Shown: in pieces, positions 6,522-14,200 of the stretch
Layout: every line of letters begins with the position of its first letter
Numbering within the stretch: position 1 is the first letter of the stretch
Assembly (NCBI GenBank): GCA_947573605.1
Contig: CANPGM010000037.1
Coordinates: 1-37,126, forward strand
Direction of reading: 5' to 3'
Length of the DNA: 37,126 nucleotides
Source of the DNA: an uncultured Roseburia sp.
GTDB taxonomy: Bacteria > Bacillota > Clostridia > Lachnospirales > Lachnospiraceae
Notes under the pieces: model-generated
The model's database searches: none
What the model was told of the DNA's origin: nothing
Seen by the model: only the letters and a program-made list of their open reading frames with translations
Made by a program: the position numbers and the translations under genes

Positions 6522-7699
6522 AAAAAAGAGGTAAGTGCTTTGTATTTGTTTTGCTGATCGTATTGTGGATGAAACCGTTTTTTTCGGTATTCGCTGCTTC
6601 TCCATCGGCAGACCCTGCTGCATACGACATTAATTCTGAGGAAGAGTACCTCAAAGAACTGTACTCTTCCGTTGATTTTTCGGATATTGATTCTTTTGTG
6701 GGGGAAGAACAGGGGGGAATGTCGTTTTCCGATCTGGTTTTCATGCTTATGGAAGAAGATTCCGGAATAAATCGGCTTTCCGATCTTGCAAAATGGATTG
6801 GCGATGCGCTGCTGTCAGAGATTTCCTTAAATAAAAAGCTGCTGTTAGAGATTGTGCTCATTGCCTTTAGTTTTTCCATTTTAAAAAATTTTGCGGGAGC
6901 TTTCGGTTCTTCATATGTAGCAGATATGTGTTTTGTCCTTGTATATTGTGTGCTGGCGCTGATGTTGTTGACCTCCGTTTCGGCATTTCAGGAAATTGTG
7001 GCGGGGGCGCTGGAAAAAAGTGTTTCGTTTATGCGGGTGCTGGTTCCGACGTTTTCGGTCAGCATGGTGTTTTCCTCAAATATCACCTCGTCTGTCGGCT
7101 TTTACCAGATGGCGTTTTTAATTATTTATCTGGTGGAATGGATTTTTTTAACGTTTCTGCTGCCAATGGTTCATGTTTATATTTTAATGGAGCTGTTTAA
7201 TCATTTTCTGGAGGATGAGAAGTTTTTAAATCTGACGGAACTGTTTCGGGATTTGATACAGTGGGGAATTAAAATCACAAGCGTGGCGGTTTTGGGATTA
7301 AATGTGGTGCAGAATCTGATTTCACCGGCAAAAGACCGAATGGCGCAGGGGACAATCGGAAAAGTAGCGGCCGTAATTCCCGGAATCGGCGGCGCGGTAA
7401 ACAGTGTCGGCGAAATCCTGCTTGGCGGCGGTATTGTAGTTAAAAACTGTATCGGTACGGCCGGCCTGTTTGCTCTTTCCGGTATCGTTTTGGTTCCGAT
7501 GCTTAAAGTGGCCTGTATGGCGCTTTTTTATAAAGCCGCTGCCGCGGTAACGGAGCCGGTAACGGACAAGCGGATTGCAGGGTGCCTTAAGGGAATGGCG
7601 GAGGGAGCGATGCTTTATATGAAGCTGCTGGGCTATTGCCTTGTACTGCTTTTCCTTACATTGGCGCTTACGATAGCGGCAACCAGTTTTATCTATTAG
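6518..7699 (+). CDS. spoIIIAE: Stage III sporulation protein AE, 393 aa
   Basis: The largest membrane subunit of the spoIIIA channel. A signal-peptide-like N-terminus (basic MKKRGK, a hydrophobic core to about residue 24, then FAASPSA) is followed by an extracytoplasmic acidic stretch to about residue 95. About seven or eight membrane segments then run to the end. The central PAKDRMAQGTIGKVAAVIPGIGGAV segment is a family hallmark. It begins inside the spoIIIAD stop (4-nt overlap), so translation is coupled. It may serve as a permease component. Confidence 0.95.
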   Translation: MKKRGKCFVFVLLIVLWMKPFFSVFAASPSADPAAYDINSEEEYLKELYSSVDFSDIDSFVGEEQGGMSFSDLVFMLMEEDSGINRLSDLAKWIGDALLSEISLNKKLLLEIVLIAFSFSILKNFAGAFGSSYVADMCFVLVYCVLALMLLTSVSAFQEIVAGALEKSVSFMRVLVPTFSVSMVFSSNITSSVGFYQMAFLIIYLVEWIFLTFLLPMVHVYILMELFNHFLEDEKFLNLTELFRDLIQWGIKITSVAVLGLNVVQNLISPAKDRMAQGTIGKVAAVIPGIGGAVNSVGEILLGGGIVVKNCIGTAGLFALSGIVLVPMLKVACMALFYKAAAAVTEPVTDKRIAGCLKGMAEGAMLYMKLLGYCLVLLFLTLALTIAATSFIY

Positions 7700-7718
7700 A
7701 AAAAACGGAGGAACGCAT

Positions 7719-8282
7719 ATGAATGTTCTGTTGAAATATATCGGCAGTTTTATGGCGCTGTTTTTAATTTTTAAACTTTTGATTCATATGGTTCCGAGAG
7801 AAAATTTTCAGAGATATATTCGTTTTTTTTCGGAAATGGTTCTGGTCTTTTGCCTCTTAAGTCCGATTTTGCATTTTATCAGCGACGAAGAGGCGCTGCT
7901 TGATTCGGTAAAATACAATGAATTTATGGAAGGACTTTCGGAAGCTGCGATTAATGCGGAGCGGATCGCGTTTACGCAAAACGATTTATATATCAGCCAG
8001 TATGAAGATGCAATTGCTCTGGACGCATCGTCGATTGCAAAACAGCATGGGTTCGCTGTGAGGAGCGCAGAGGTTACGCTTTCCGAACAGTTTGAAATTG
8101 AAAGGATTTCTCTGACTCTGGCGGAGGAAGGAAAGGAGGATGTAATTATTGGAAAAATTATATTGGATAACGACGGAGAGGAGGGAACGGGTACGGAAGA
8201 TGAGGCGTGCAGGATGCTGAAAGAGGATTTGCAGAACTGTTACAGGCTTTCGGAAGAGAAACTTGTCATCCGTTACGAATAG
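7719..8282 (+). CDS. spoIIIAF: Stage III sporulation protein AF, 187 aa
   Basis: Two N-terminal membrane segments (about 6-25 and 34-54) are followed by a soluble domain with alternating strands and helices, the arrangement of SpoIIIAF, whose soluble part has a ring-building fold in the family. The SD is CGGAGGA at 7706-7712. It sits 19 nt after spoIIIAE and 110 nt before spoIIIAG. Confidence 0.9.
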   Translation: MNVLLKYIGSFMALFLIFKLLIHMVPRENFQRYIRFFSEMVLVFCLLSPILHFISDEEALLDSVKYNEFMEGLSEAAINAERIAFTQNDLYISQYEDAIALDASSIAKQHGFAVRSAEVTLSEQFEIERISLTLAEEGKEDVIIGKIILDNDGEEGTGTEDEACRMLKEDLQNCYRLSEEKLVIRYE

Positions 8283-8312
8283 AAGGAAAAAATTTTCAAT
8301 TGCGAGATTTGC

Positions 8313-8392
8313 GTCTGAGGGGTGCAAAGGCATAAATGGTTTGTCACAAACTCATTATGCGCAAAAAAAACAGCGCAGAAATGGAGAAAAAG
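8313..8392 (+). promoter_or_regulatory. Structured spacer before spoIIIAG, homologous to the argS leader
   Basis: The 110-nt gap between spoIIIAF and spoIIIAG contains an arm pair CATAA/TTATG enclosing GTTTG-TCA-CAAAC (8331-8359). A second hairpin TGCGC (8358-8362)/GCGCA (8373-8377) with an A-rich loop shares the last bases of the first. The tail AGAAATGGAGAAAAAG (8377-8392) ends at the ATG. The block 8313-8363 aligns with 1494-1546 before argS. Confidence 0.5.
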
Positions 8393-9013
8393 ATGGTACA
8401 GAAATTTCAGGATTTTATAAAACAGAAAAAATGGCGGAAAATGAAAAAGACCGACTGGGCGGCGCTTGCGCTTGCGGGCGTATTAATTTTAATCATTGCT
8501 ATGCCGGACGGAAAAAAAACAGGCGCAGGCAGCGCTGTATCGCCGGAACCTTCTGTGGCGGAAAGGAAAGGTACGATATCGGAAGAGGGGAGCGGCAGGA
8601 CGGCGGACGATTATGCGGCATACCTGGAACGGCGTCTGAAAGAAGTTCTTTCGCAGATGGAGGGCGTCGGAGAGGTGGCGGTGATGATTACGGTATCCGA
8701 TTCCGGACAGCACGTTGTAGAGAAAGACCGGACAGACACGTCGGATACGGTTACCGAAACGGACAGCAGCGGCGGCAGCCGCACATCGACCAATCAGGAG
8801 ACCAGTGTGTCGACTGTTTTTGTAGAATCAGGAGGCGATTCCTATCCTTATATCGGGAAGGAAGTCTTGCCTACAATTGAAGGGGTAGTTGTGGTTGCGG
8901 AGGGCGGTGAAAATTCCAGGACAGTTTCGAATATTTACGACGCCGTGCAGGCATTATTTTCAATAGAGGCTCATAGAATTAAAGTAGTCAAAATGGGTTC
9001 CAAGGAGGAATAA
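8393..9013 (+). CDS. spoIIIAG: Stage III sporulation protein AG, 206 aa
   Basis: SpoIIIAG forms a large ring in the intermembrane space on the mother-cell side. Residues 1-20 are basic, a membrane segment follows (about 24-40, AALALAGVLILIIAM), then a low-complexity linker and the ring-building domain YLERRLKEVLSQMEGVGEVAVMITV, which is characteristic. ATG 8393 is preferred because GGAG lies 6 nt before it and the tail matches that of spoIIIAD; ATG 8381 overlaps the SD. The stop is 2 nt before the spoIIIAH GTG. Confidence 0.93.
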   Translation: MVQKFQDFIKQKKWRKMKKTDWAALALAGVLILIIAMPDGKKTGAGSAVSPEPSVAERKGTISEEGSGRTADDYAAYLERRLKEVLSQMEGVGEVAVMITVSDSGQHVVEKDRTDTSDTVTETDSSGGSRTSTNQETSVSTVFVESGGDSYPYIGKEVLPTIEGVVVVAEGGENSRTVSNIYDAVQALFSIEAHRIKVVKMGSKEE

Positions 9014-9015
9014 AC

Positions 9016-9753
9016 GTGAAAAAAATTTTTCGGAAGAATCAGTTAATGATTACAGCGCTTGCGCTGATGCTCGCAGTTGCCGGATATTTTAGTTTTATGA
9101 ATCATAATATCAATGATCCGGACGCAGCGGCGGAGGCTAGCGCGGATGCACTGAAAGAGGACTTTGAAATTTCGGATGAAGATATCTTATCAGAGGGGGA
9201 TATTTTTACCCCTGAAGAAGGAGAAGTTGCGGACGGAGCAGAACCGTCAAATGAAGGAGGAGAAGTAGCCTCAGGAGAAACGCCTGCGGAAGGAACGGAT
9301 CTTGCGGCTAACGGCGAAAACGCTGTGATTGAAGACGGAATAAATCCGGGCGAAGCAGTACTTACAAGTTCTACAGTGACGAATATCGATTATGCGTCGG
9401 AAATGAAATTGAGCAGAGAACAGGTACGTTCCAAAAACAAAGAAACGCTGCTCGAAATTGTGAATAACGGAAGCGTAGACAATGCGTTAAAGCAGGATGC
9501 CATTAACAAAATGATTGCTCTGACGGATATTGCAGAACGCGAAAATGCAGCGGAAATGCTGCTTGAGGCAAAAGGATTTACAGATGTGGTTGTAAGTATT
9601 ACAGATAACAGCTGTGACGTTGTGCTGAATATGGGTGAGGTAACGGACGCAAAGCGGGCACAGATAGAGGACATTGTTAAGAGAAAGACCAATATCGCAG
9701 GGGAAAATATTATAATTACTCCGATTGTAATTGGAGAGACAGACGCCAAGTAG
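9016..9753 (+). CDS. spoIIIAH: Stage III sporulation protein AH, 245 aa (GTG start)
   Basis: The mother-cell protein that pairs with forespore SpoIIQ across the septum. A basic N-terminus and one membrane segment (about 9-27) precede a long acidic Glu/Asp/Gly/Ala-rich linker (about 38-118). The C-terminal YscJ/FliF-like domain includes the LSREQVRSKNKETLLEIVNN segment and AEMLLEAKGFTDVVVSI. The GTG start has a strong AAGGAGGA SD (9003-9010). The linker is longer than I expect for Bacillus. It is the last gene of the operon, and the terminator stem overlaps its stop codon. Confidence 0.94.
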   Translation: MKKIFRKNQLMITALALMLAVAGYFSFMNHNINDPDAAAEASADALKEDFEISDEDILSEGDIFTPEEGEVADGAEPSNEGGEVASGETPAEGTDLAANGENAVIEDGINPGEAVLTSSTVTNIDYASEMKLSREQVRSKNKETLLEIVNNGSVDNALKQDAINKMIALTDIAERENAAEMLLEAKGFTDVVVSITDNSCDVVLNMGEVTDAKRAQIEDIVKRKTNIAGENIIITPIVIGETDAK

Positions 9754-9767
9754 GCGTCTGTTTTTTT
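9739..9767 (+). terminator. Terminator of the spoIIIA operon
   Basis: ACAGACGCC (9739-9747) pairs perfectly with GGCGTCTGT (9753-9761), followed by a T run to 9767. The 5-nt loop runs into the spoIIIAH stop codon (9751-9753), so the left arm is coding sequence. Confidence 0.9.
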
Positions 9768-10072
9768 CCTTATAGGATTCGGGTGTCAAAAGGCTGGTAT
9801 TAGGCTGTTGGCTGGCAAATTGCACAAAATATCACTCGCGGTATGTTCCGGCAAACGGATTCTCTAAATGATCGGACCGAGTGATTTCTCCGCTGTGCAA
9901 CCGCCCGTTAATCGCCATCCCAGCTCATTGCGGGCTTATCCAAATTGTTCAAAAACAGAAAAAAATAGTAAAAATAAAAAAGAGTGTTGTTTCCTTATTC
10001 TTATTACTGTTGTAAAATAATGGTAGTAAGTGATACAGTCCGTTTCAGGGCGTTTGATAAGGAGGGAGTACT
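9768..10072 (+). other. Intergenic region with a nested inverted repeat (possible structured RNA)
   Basis: No credible gene. TTGCACA (9820-9826) pairs with TGTGCAA (9894-9900). Inside it ATCACTCG (9831-9838) pairs with CGAGTGAT (9878-9885), extendable to 10 bp with a 2-nt bulge. Inside that is a small hairpin TCCG-GCAAA-CGGA (9847-9859). GCCCG/CGGGC (9903-9907/9931-9935) forms a further stem. The right part is A-rich, with a weak promoter-like TAAAAT at 10013-10018 and a strong AAGGAGGGAG SD before 10073. I do not recognise the structure. Confidence 0.4.
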
Positions 10073-12742
10073 GTGAAGACTGCATTTACCTGTCCGGAAG
10101 AGACAGGATACGAAGTAAAATTCATAGACAGAGAAAAGGAACGCGAAGTCTTCTGGGATATTTTTGATGCGCGATGCGAAAGAGAAGAACAATGGACCGT
10201 AACGGTATTTCATTTTTGGGGAATGGGAGGAATCGGCAAAAGCGCTCTTTTAAAGAAGCTGTTATTAGAAGCGGAGGAAAGGAACGGAAGAGAGAATGAC
10301 AAAATAAGTACGGCATACGTTTCAGTGGGCGAGCAGGATAACGGCATTCGGATTATGAGCAGAATCGCAGCTTTGTTAAAACGGAATTGTCATTTTTCTT
10401 TTCCGCTGTTTGAGATTGGGCTCTATGCGCTTGCGGTAAAAAGCGGGGCCGGCGCCATAAAAAAAGAAGTGGAGACATTACAGGAAAGAAGCGGTCTTTT
10501 GAGCATGTTATTAGACGGCGCAGATCTTGTGCCGCCTCTTTCGTTTGCCGCAACGGTGTTTCGGCTTCTGGATCAATGTGCGAAGGAAATCAAAACACAT
10601 GTAAACGGCCATAAAAAGAGCGTGGAGGAATTGGAAAGACTGATGCCGGAAGAATTGACGGAGAAGCTGCCGGATCTGTTTTTAAAGGATATGATTAGCA
10701 ATAACGATAAGGTGCTTTATCCGATTCTTATTTTTCTGGATAAACTGGAGGCATTGCGTACAGGTATCAGCGGGATAGACGAGATTGATTATCAGATCGG
10801 ATGGCTGAAATATCTGACGGCAAGGACGCCGAATGTAATATGGGTATGCAGCGGAAGAGAAAAATTACTTTGGGCGGAGGAATCAGAGAACGAATGGGAG
10901 GAAAGCCTGTATACGATTGAGGTAAAACCGTTTGACGAAATCTGGATGAGCCGTTATTTTGCGGATAATGACATGGAAGTAGCGACAATCAGACGGGAAC
11001 TTTATGAGCTTACGCAGGGGATCCCTCTCTTTTTAACAATCTGCTATGAGCTCTATCAGAAGCTCTGTATGAAAACGGATGACGGCGGTTCTGCGTCCGG
11101 TAAAAGTCTTGCGGTTACAATCAAAAGTTTTGAAGGAAAACAGGAACGACTGATTCAGACTTATGTCGAGAATCTTACGCTGGCGGAACGGCGGACCTTG
11201 TTTGTATTGGCCTGTGTGGGGGAATGGGACGGAAAACTGATCCATTATTTAACGGAAAAGGTTTCAATAGACAGCTTTAGAGAGGCGTACCGTATTTTAA
11301 TGCGCAAATCTTATCTTGCGGAAAACGGAGGAGGATTTGAATTGCATCAGGTCATACAGGAACAGGTATTCGCATTTTGCAAAGAAGACATAATTGCGGA
11401 TACGGCGGATCTTCTGTGGGATTATTTACCGAAAGACCGGTTCTCCTGGGTTTATCCGAAATTCCTGCGATGTCGGTTAAGGTGTATTAAAAATGATAAA
11501 GAGGCGGATGAATGGTGGATTTCCAGGGAAGCGGAGCCTTTAAAGCAATTAATACAGTTGAGTAATATCAACGGTTTTGAAGCCTGTTATAAGGAGATCT
11601 TAAAACAGACGGAGGGCAGGCTTTCCGATTCGGTGATTAGCGTAGTCTGCGGCGTATACCATATTCAAAATCTGCTCCGTTTGAATTGCTGCCGTCAGGC
11701 GCAGAAAGAAGCGAACCGCATGCTCCGAATTTGTAAAAGTTCCGAAAAAATGAAATATTTGGAGTTTCACGGAATTATGAGTGAATATCTGGAATTGAAG
11801 GCGCAGGCGCTTGACGGACAGAAAAAATATGAACAGGCGTTTTGTATTCGTGAGGAATTGTGCCGGGATACGGATACGGGAAATGAGGAAAACAGATTTG
11901 CCAGGCTGCATAATCTGGCAAGTTCGTATCAGCATCTGAGAAATTACCGAATGGCGCTGGAATTGACGGAAAAAATAATTGAATACCGAAGGCTGCACAG
12001 GGAGCAGATGCCGGAAGATTATGTCAGGGCGCTGTTTTTAAAGGGGATTATTTTAAATGAGTCCTATAAGAATCATTTTGAGAATAAAGAGTTGATTCCG
12101 CAGATACTGGAGGCTTTGGAAACGGCGCTTGGAGAGGCAAACCGTCTGCTGGCTGAGGATAACATGCTTACCATTGATATGGAAATCAGCTACGCGGATA
12201 TGATGTCTGATTTATACTTCTGGGAGGAAGCGTTAAAGAGTTATACTTCGGCGCGAAAAAAATTGTTTCAGATTAATCAGGGACGCAATCGGCAGATTGA
12301 CGATCTGGATTACCGGATTGCGATTGCGATGTCCGAAACGGGGAATTCTGCAGGAGCGTTGGGCCTTCTGGATGAGCTCCAGAAAATATCCGGCGAATAT
12401 GAGGACGACTCGGAACACTTTTCTTTTCGGTGTATGCTGGAGAAGGGAAACAGCCTGTCTATAGACGGCAGGCATGAGGAAGCGAGGGAAATTCTGTTGG
12501 ATGCGTACGAGCGTGCGAAAGAAGCGTTCGGATCACAGGAGACCATTGTTTTAAAATTTGCCTATGCGGCGGCGGTAGAGGATTATTTTTTAGAGCGTTA
12601 CAAAGAATGCTTAAGCAGGCTGGACGAATTATATCCGCAGATCGCAAAACAATGCGGAAAAAACAGCGCGTTTGTTTTTATGTTGAAAAAGCAGAGAATC
12701 AGATGCCTGGAAAAAATGGAGAAACAGCGTGAATATCCTTGA
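10073..12742 (+). CDS. STAND/NB-ARC-like ATPase with helical-repeat C-terminus, 889 aa (GTG start)
   Basis: The N-terminus has the FIDREKE box (17-23) that often precedes STAND NTPase domains. It is followed by the P-loop GMGGIGKS (50-57, Lys56), a Walker B-like ILIFLDKLE (Asp223), a sensor-like VCSGREK near 260 and a GxP motif GIPLFL near 315. A winged-helix-like segment (about 370-440) follows. Residues from about 500 to the end are repeated helical pairs of TPR type, such as RLHNLASSYQHLRNYRMALEL. No effector domain, membrane segment or DNA-binding HTH is obvious. Proteins of this architecture act as regulated switches in signalling, transcription or antiphage defence; which applies here is unknown. 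GTG is chosen for its AAGGAGGGAG SD. The gene stands alone between spoIIIA and deoB. Confidence 0.75.
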   Translation: MKTAFTCPEETGYEVKFIDREKEREVFWDIFDARCEREEQWTVTVFHFWGMGGIGKSALLKKLLLEAEERNGRENDKISTAYVSVGEQDNGIRIMSRIAALLKRNCHFSFPLFEIGLYALAVKSGAGAIKKEVETLQERSGLLSMLLDGADLVPPLSFAATVFRLLDQCAKEIKTHVNGHKKSVEELERLMPEELTEKLPDLFLKDMISNNDKVLYPILIFLDKLEALRTGISGIDEIDYQIGWLKYLTARTPNVIWVCSGREKLLWAEESENEWEESLYTIEVKPFDEIWMSRYFADNDMEVATIRRELYELTQGIPLFLTICYELYQKLCMKTDDGGSASGKSLAVTIKSFEGKQERLIQTYVENLTLAERRTLFVLACVGEWDGKLIHYLTEKVSIDSFREAYRILMRKSYLAENGGGFELHQVIQEQVFAFCKEDIIADTADLLWDYLPKDRFSWVYPKFLRCRLRCIKNDKEADEWWISREAEPLKQLIQLSNINGFEACYKEILKQTEGRLSDSVISVVCGVYHIQNLLRLNCCRQAQKEANRMLRICKSSEKMKYLEFHGIMSEYLELKAQALDGQKKYEQAFCIREELCRDTDTGNEENRFARLHNLASSYQHLRNYRMALELTEKIIEYRRLHREQMPEDYVRALFLKGIILNESYKNHFENKELIPQILEALETALGEANRLLAEDNMLTIDMEISYADMMSDLYFWEEALKSYTSARKKLFQINQGRNRQIDDLDYRIAIAMSETGNSAGALGLLDELQKISGEYEDDSEHFSFRCMLEKGNSLSIDGRHEEAREILLDAYERAKEAFGSQETIVLKFAYAAAVEDYFLERYKECLSRLDELYPQIAKQCGKNSAFVFMLKKQRIRCLEKMEKQREYP

Positions 12743-12774
12743 TTTTGAACGGTATTTTGTCTATTCTTAAGGTA

Positions 12775-12801
12775 CCCTCTCTTGACAGTGTAAAGAGAGG
12801 G
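12775..12801 (+). other. Perfect 9-bp hairpin without T run
   Basis: CCCTCTCTT (12775-12783) pairs with AAGAGAGGG (12793-12801) around a 9-nt loop. No T run follows, so it is not a canonical intrinsic terminator. It lies between the ATPase gene and deoB. Confidence 0.5.
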
Positions 12802-12822
12802 CACGAACAGGGAAAGGACTAA

Positions 12823-12891
12823 GCGCCAAAGGACGTTTTACGGGATAAAAAGACGGCATCACAGAGACTTGGGCGCGGAAACGGAGGAAAT
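12823..12891 (+). promoter_or_regulatory. deoB leader: long-range stem plus SD tail
   Basis: GCGCCAAAG (12823-12831) can pair with CTTGGGCGC (12868-12876) with one mismatch. The 15-nt tail GGAAACGGAGGAAAT (12877-12891) follows and ends at the ATG. The tail length and composition match the recurrent leader, but the loop is much longer (36 nt). Confidence 0.4.
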
Positions 12892-14052
12892 ATGAAACGT
12901 GTAATTTTAATTGTACTGGACAGCGTGGGAATCGGAGAAATGCCGGATGCGGCGGAATACGGCGACGCAGGCAGCAATACGTTAAAGGCGGCGTCAAAAA
13001 GCCCGTATTTTTCAATGCCGAATATGAGACGGCTCGGATATTTTAATATTGACGGAGTGGACGTCGGTGAAAAAGAACCGTCGCCGGAAGGCGCGTTTGC
13101 GCGAATGACCGAGGTATCAAAAGGAAAGGATACGACAATTGGTCATTGGGAGATCGCCGGCGTTGTGTCGCCGCGGCCGCTTCCGACTTATCCGAACGGA
13201 TTTCCAAAAGAACTTTTAGATGAGTTTTCAAAAAAGACCGGAAGAGGAATCCTTTGCAATCAGCCGTATTCGGGTACGGATGTGATTCGGGACTACGGGG
13301 AAGCGCATGTGAAAACCGGCGATTTAATCGTATATACATCGGCGGACTCCGTGTTTCAGATTGCCGCGCATGAGGAAATCGTACCGGTGGAAACACTATA
13401 TGAATATTGTAGGATTGCAAGGGAGATGCTGACAGGGGAGCATGGCGTCGGACGCGTAATCGCAAGGCCGTTTGTGGGAACACCCGGAAATTTTGTCCGA
13501 ACCGGCAGAAGACATGATTTTTCGTTAAAGCCGCCGAAGGAGACGATGCTTGACGCATTAAGCAGCCGGGGGTTTGACGTATGGTCGGTCGGAAAAATCA
13601 TCGATATTTTTGCGGAAAAAGGGATTACGGATTATATTCGTACCGATGGGAACGAGGACGGCATAAACCGTACGATCGAGTGGATGAAAAAGGATTTTAA
13701 CGGTCTTTTATTTGTAAATCTGGTGGATTACGATATGCTTTACGGACACAGAAACGATGTGGACGGTTATGCAAAGGCGCTGACTTATTTTGACAGTCGG
13801 CTGCCCGAAATTCTTGCAAATTTGCAAAAAGAAGATATTCTAATGATTACCGCCGATCACGGCTGTGATCCGAGCACGCCCTCAACCGACCATTCAAGGG
13901 AGTACACGCCGCTTTTGATGTATGGAGCGCCTGTAAAGCCGGGCGTAAACCACGGTACGAGAAAGAGCTTTGCGGATATTGCGGCTACGATACTAAAATA
14001 TTTTGAAATTGAGAATGTGTGTGAAGGAGAGGCGATTGAGATTTTACAGTAG
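12892..14052 (+). CDS. deoB: Phosphopentomutase, 386 aa
   Basis: Interconverts (deoxy)ribose 1-phosphate and 5-phosphate in nucleoside catabolism; a metal-dependent enzyme of the alkaline phosphatase superfamily. The N-terminal metal site is in [14 protein letters not shown] (Asp10). The phosphorylated Thr is in [10 protein letters not shown] (Thr81). The C-terminal metal motif is [20 protein letters not shown]. The length is standard. No nucleoside phosphorylase or deoxyribose-phosphate aldolase gene is adjacent, unlike many deo clusters. Confidence 0.97.
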   Translation: MKRVILIVLDSVGIGEMPDAAEYGDAGSNTLKAASKSPYFSMPNMRRLGYFNIDGVDVGEKEPSPEGAFARMTEVSKGKDTTIGHWEIAGVVSPRPLPTYPNGFPKELLDEFSKKTGRGILCNQPYSGTDVIRDYGEAHVKTGDLIVYTSADSVFQIAAHEEIVPVETLYEYCRIAREMLTGEHGVGRVIARPFVGTPGNFVRTGRRHDFSLKPPKETMLDALSSRGFDVWSVGKIIDIFAEKGITDYIRTDGNEDGINRTIEWMKKDFNGLLFVNLVDYDMLYGHRNDVDGYAKALTYFDSRLPEILANLQKEDILMITADHGCDPSTPSTDHSREYTPLLMYGAPVKPGVNHGTRKSFADIAATILKYFEIENVCEGEAIEILQ

Positions 14053-14080
14053 TACGGCAGTTTGGAGATTAAAATCCATC

Positions 14081-14109
14081 TTGCCATGCCCCGGAAGGAA
14101 TGATATACT
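14081..14109 (+). promoter_or_regulatory. Sigma-A promoter for prfC
   Basis: TTGCCA (14081-14086), a 17-bp spacer and TATACT (14104-14109). Confidence 0.65.
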
Positions 14110-14200
14110 TCTTTAAAAAGTAAATTTTATCCTTTCGTGCCACAATTTGGAAGGGCGATGCTTTTTTTAGAAATACATGAAGATTTTTGGAGGACTGATT

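Noticed and set aside
8263-8880. Arg/Gly/Cys-rich frame overlapping spoIIIAG
   Set aside because: Shadow frame with skewed composition; spoIIIAG is clearly coding in the other frame.
12775-12801. Intrinsic terminator after the STAND gene
   Set aside because: Good stem but no T run; kept only as a hairpin.
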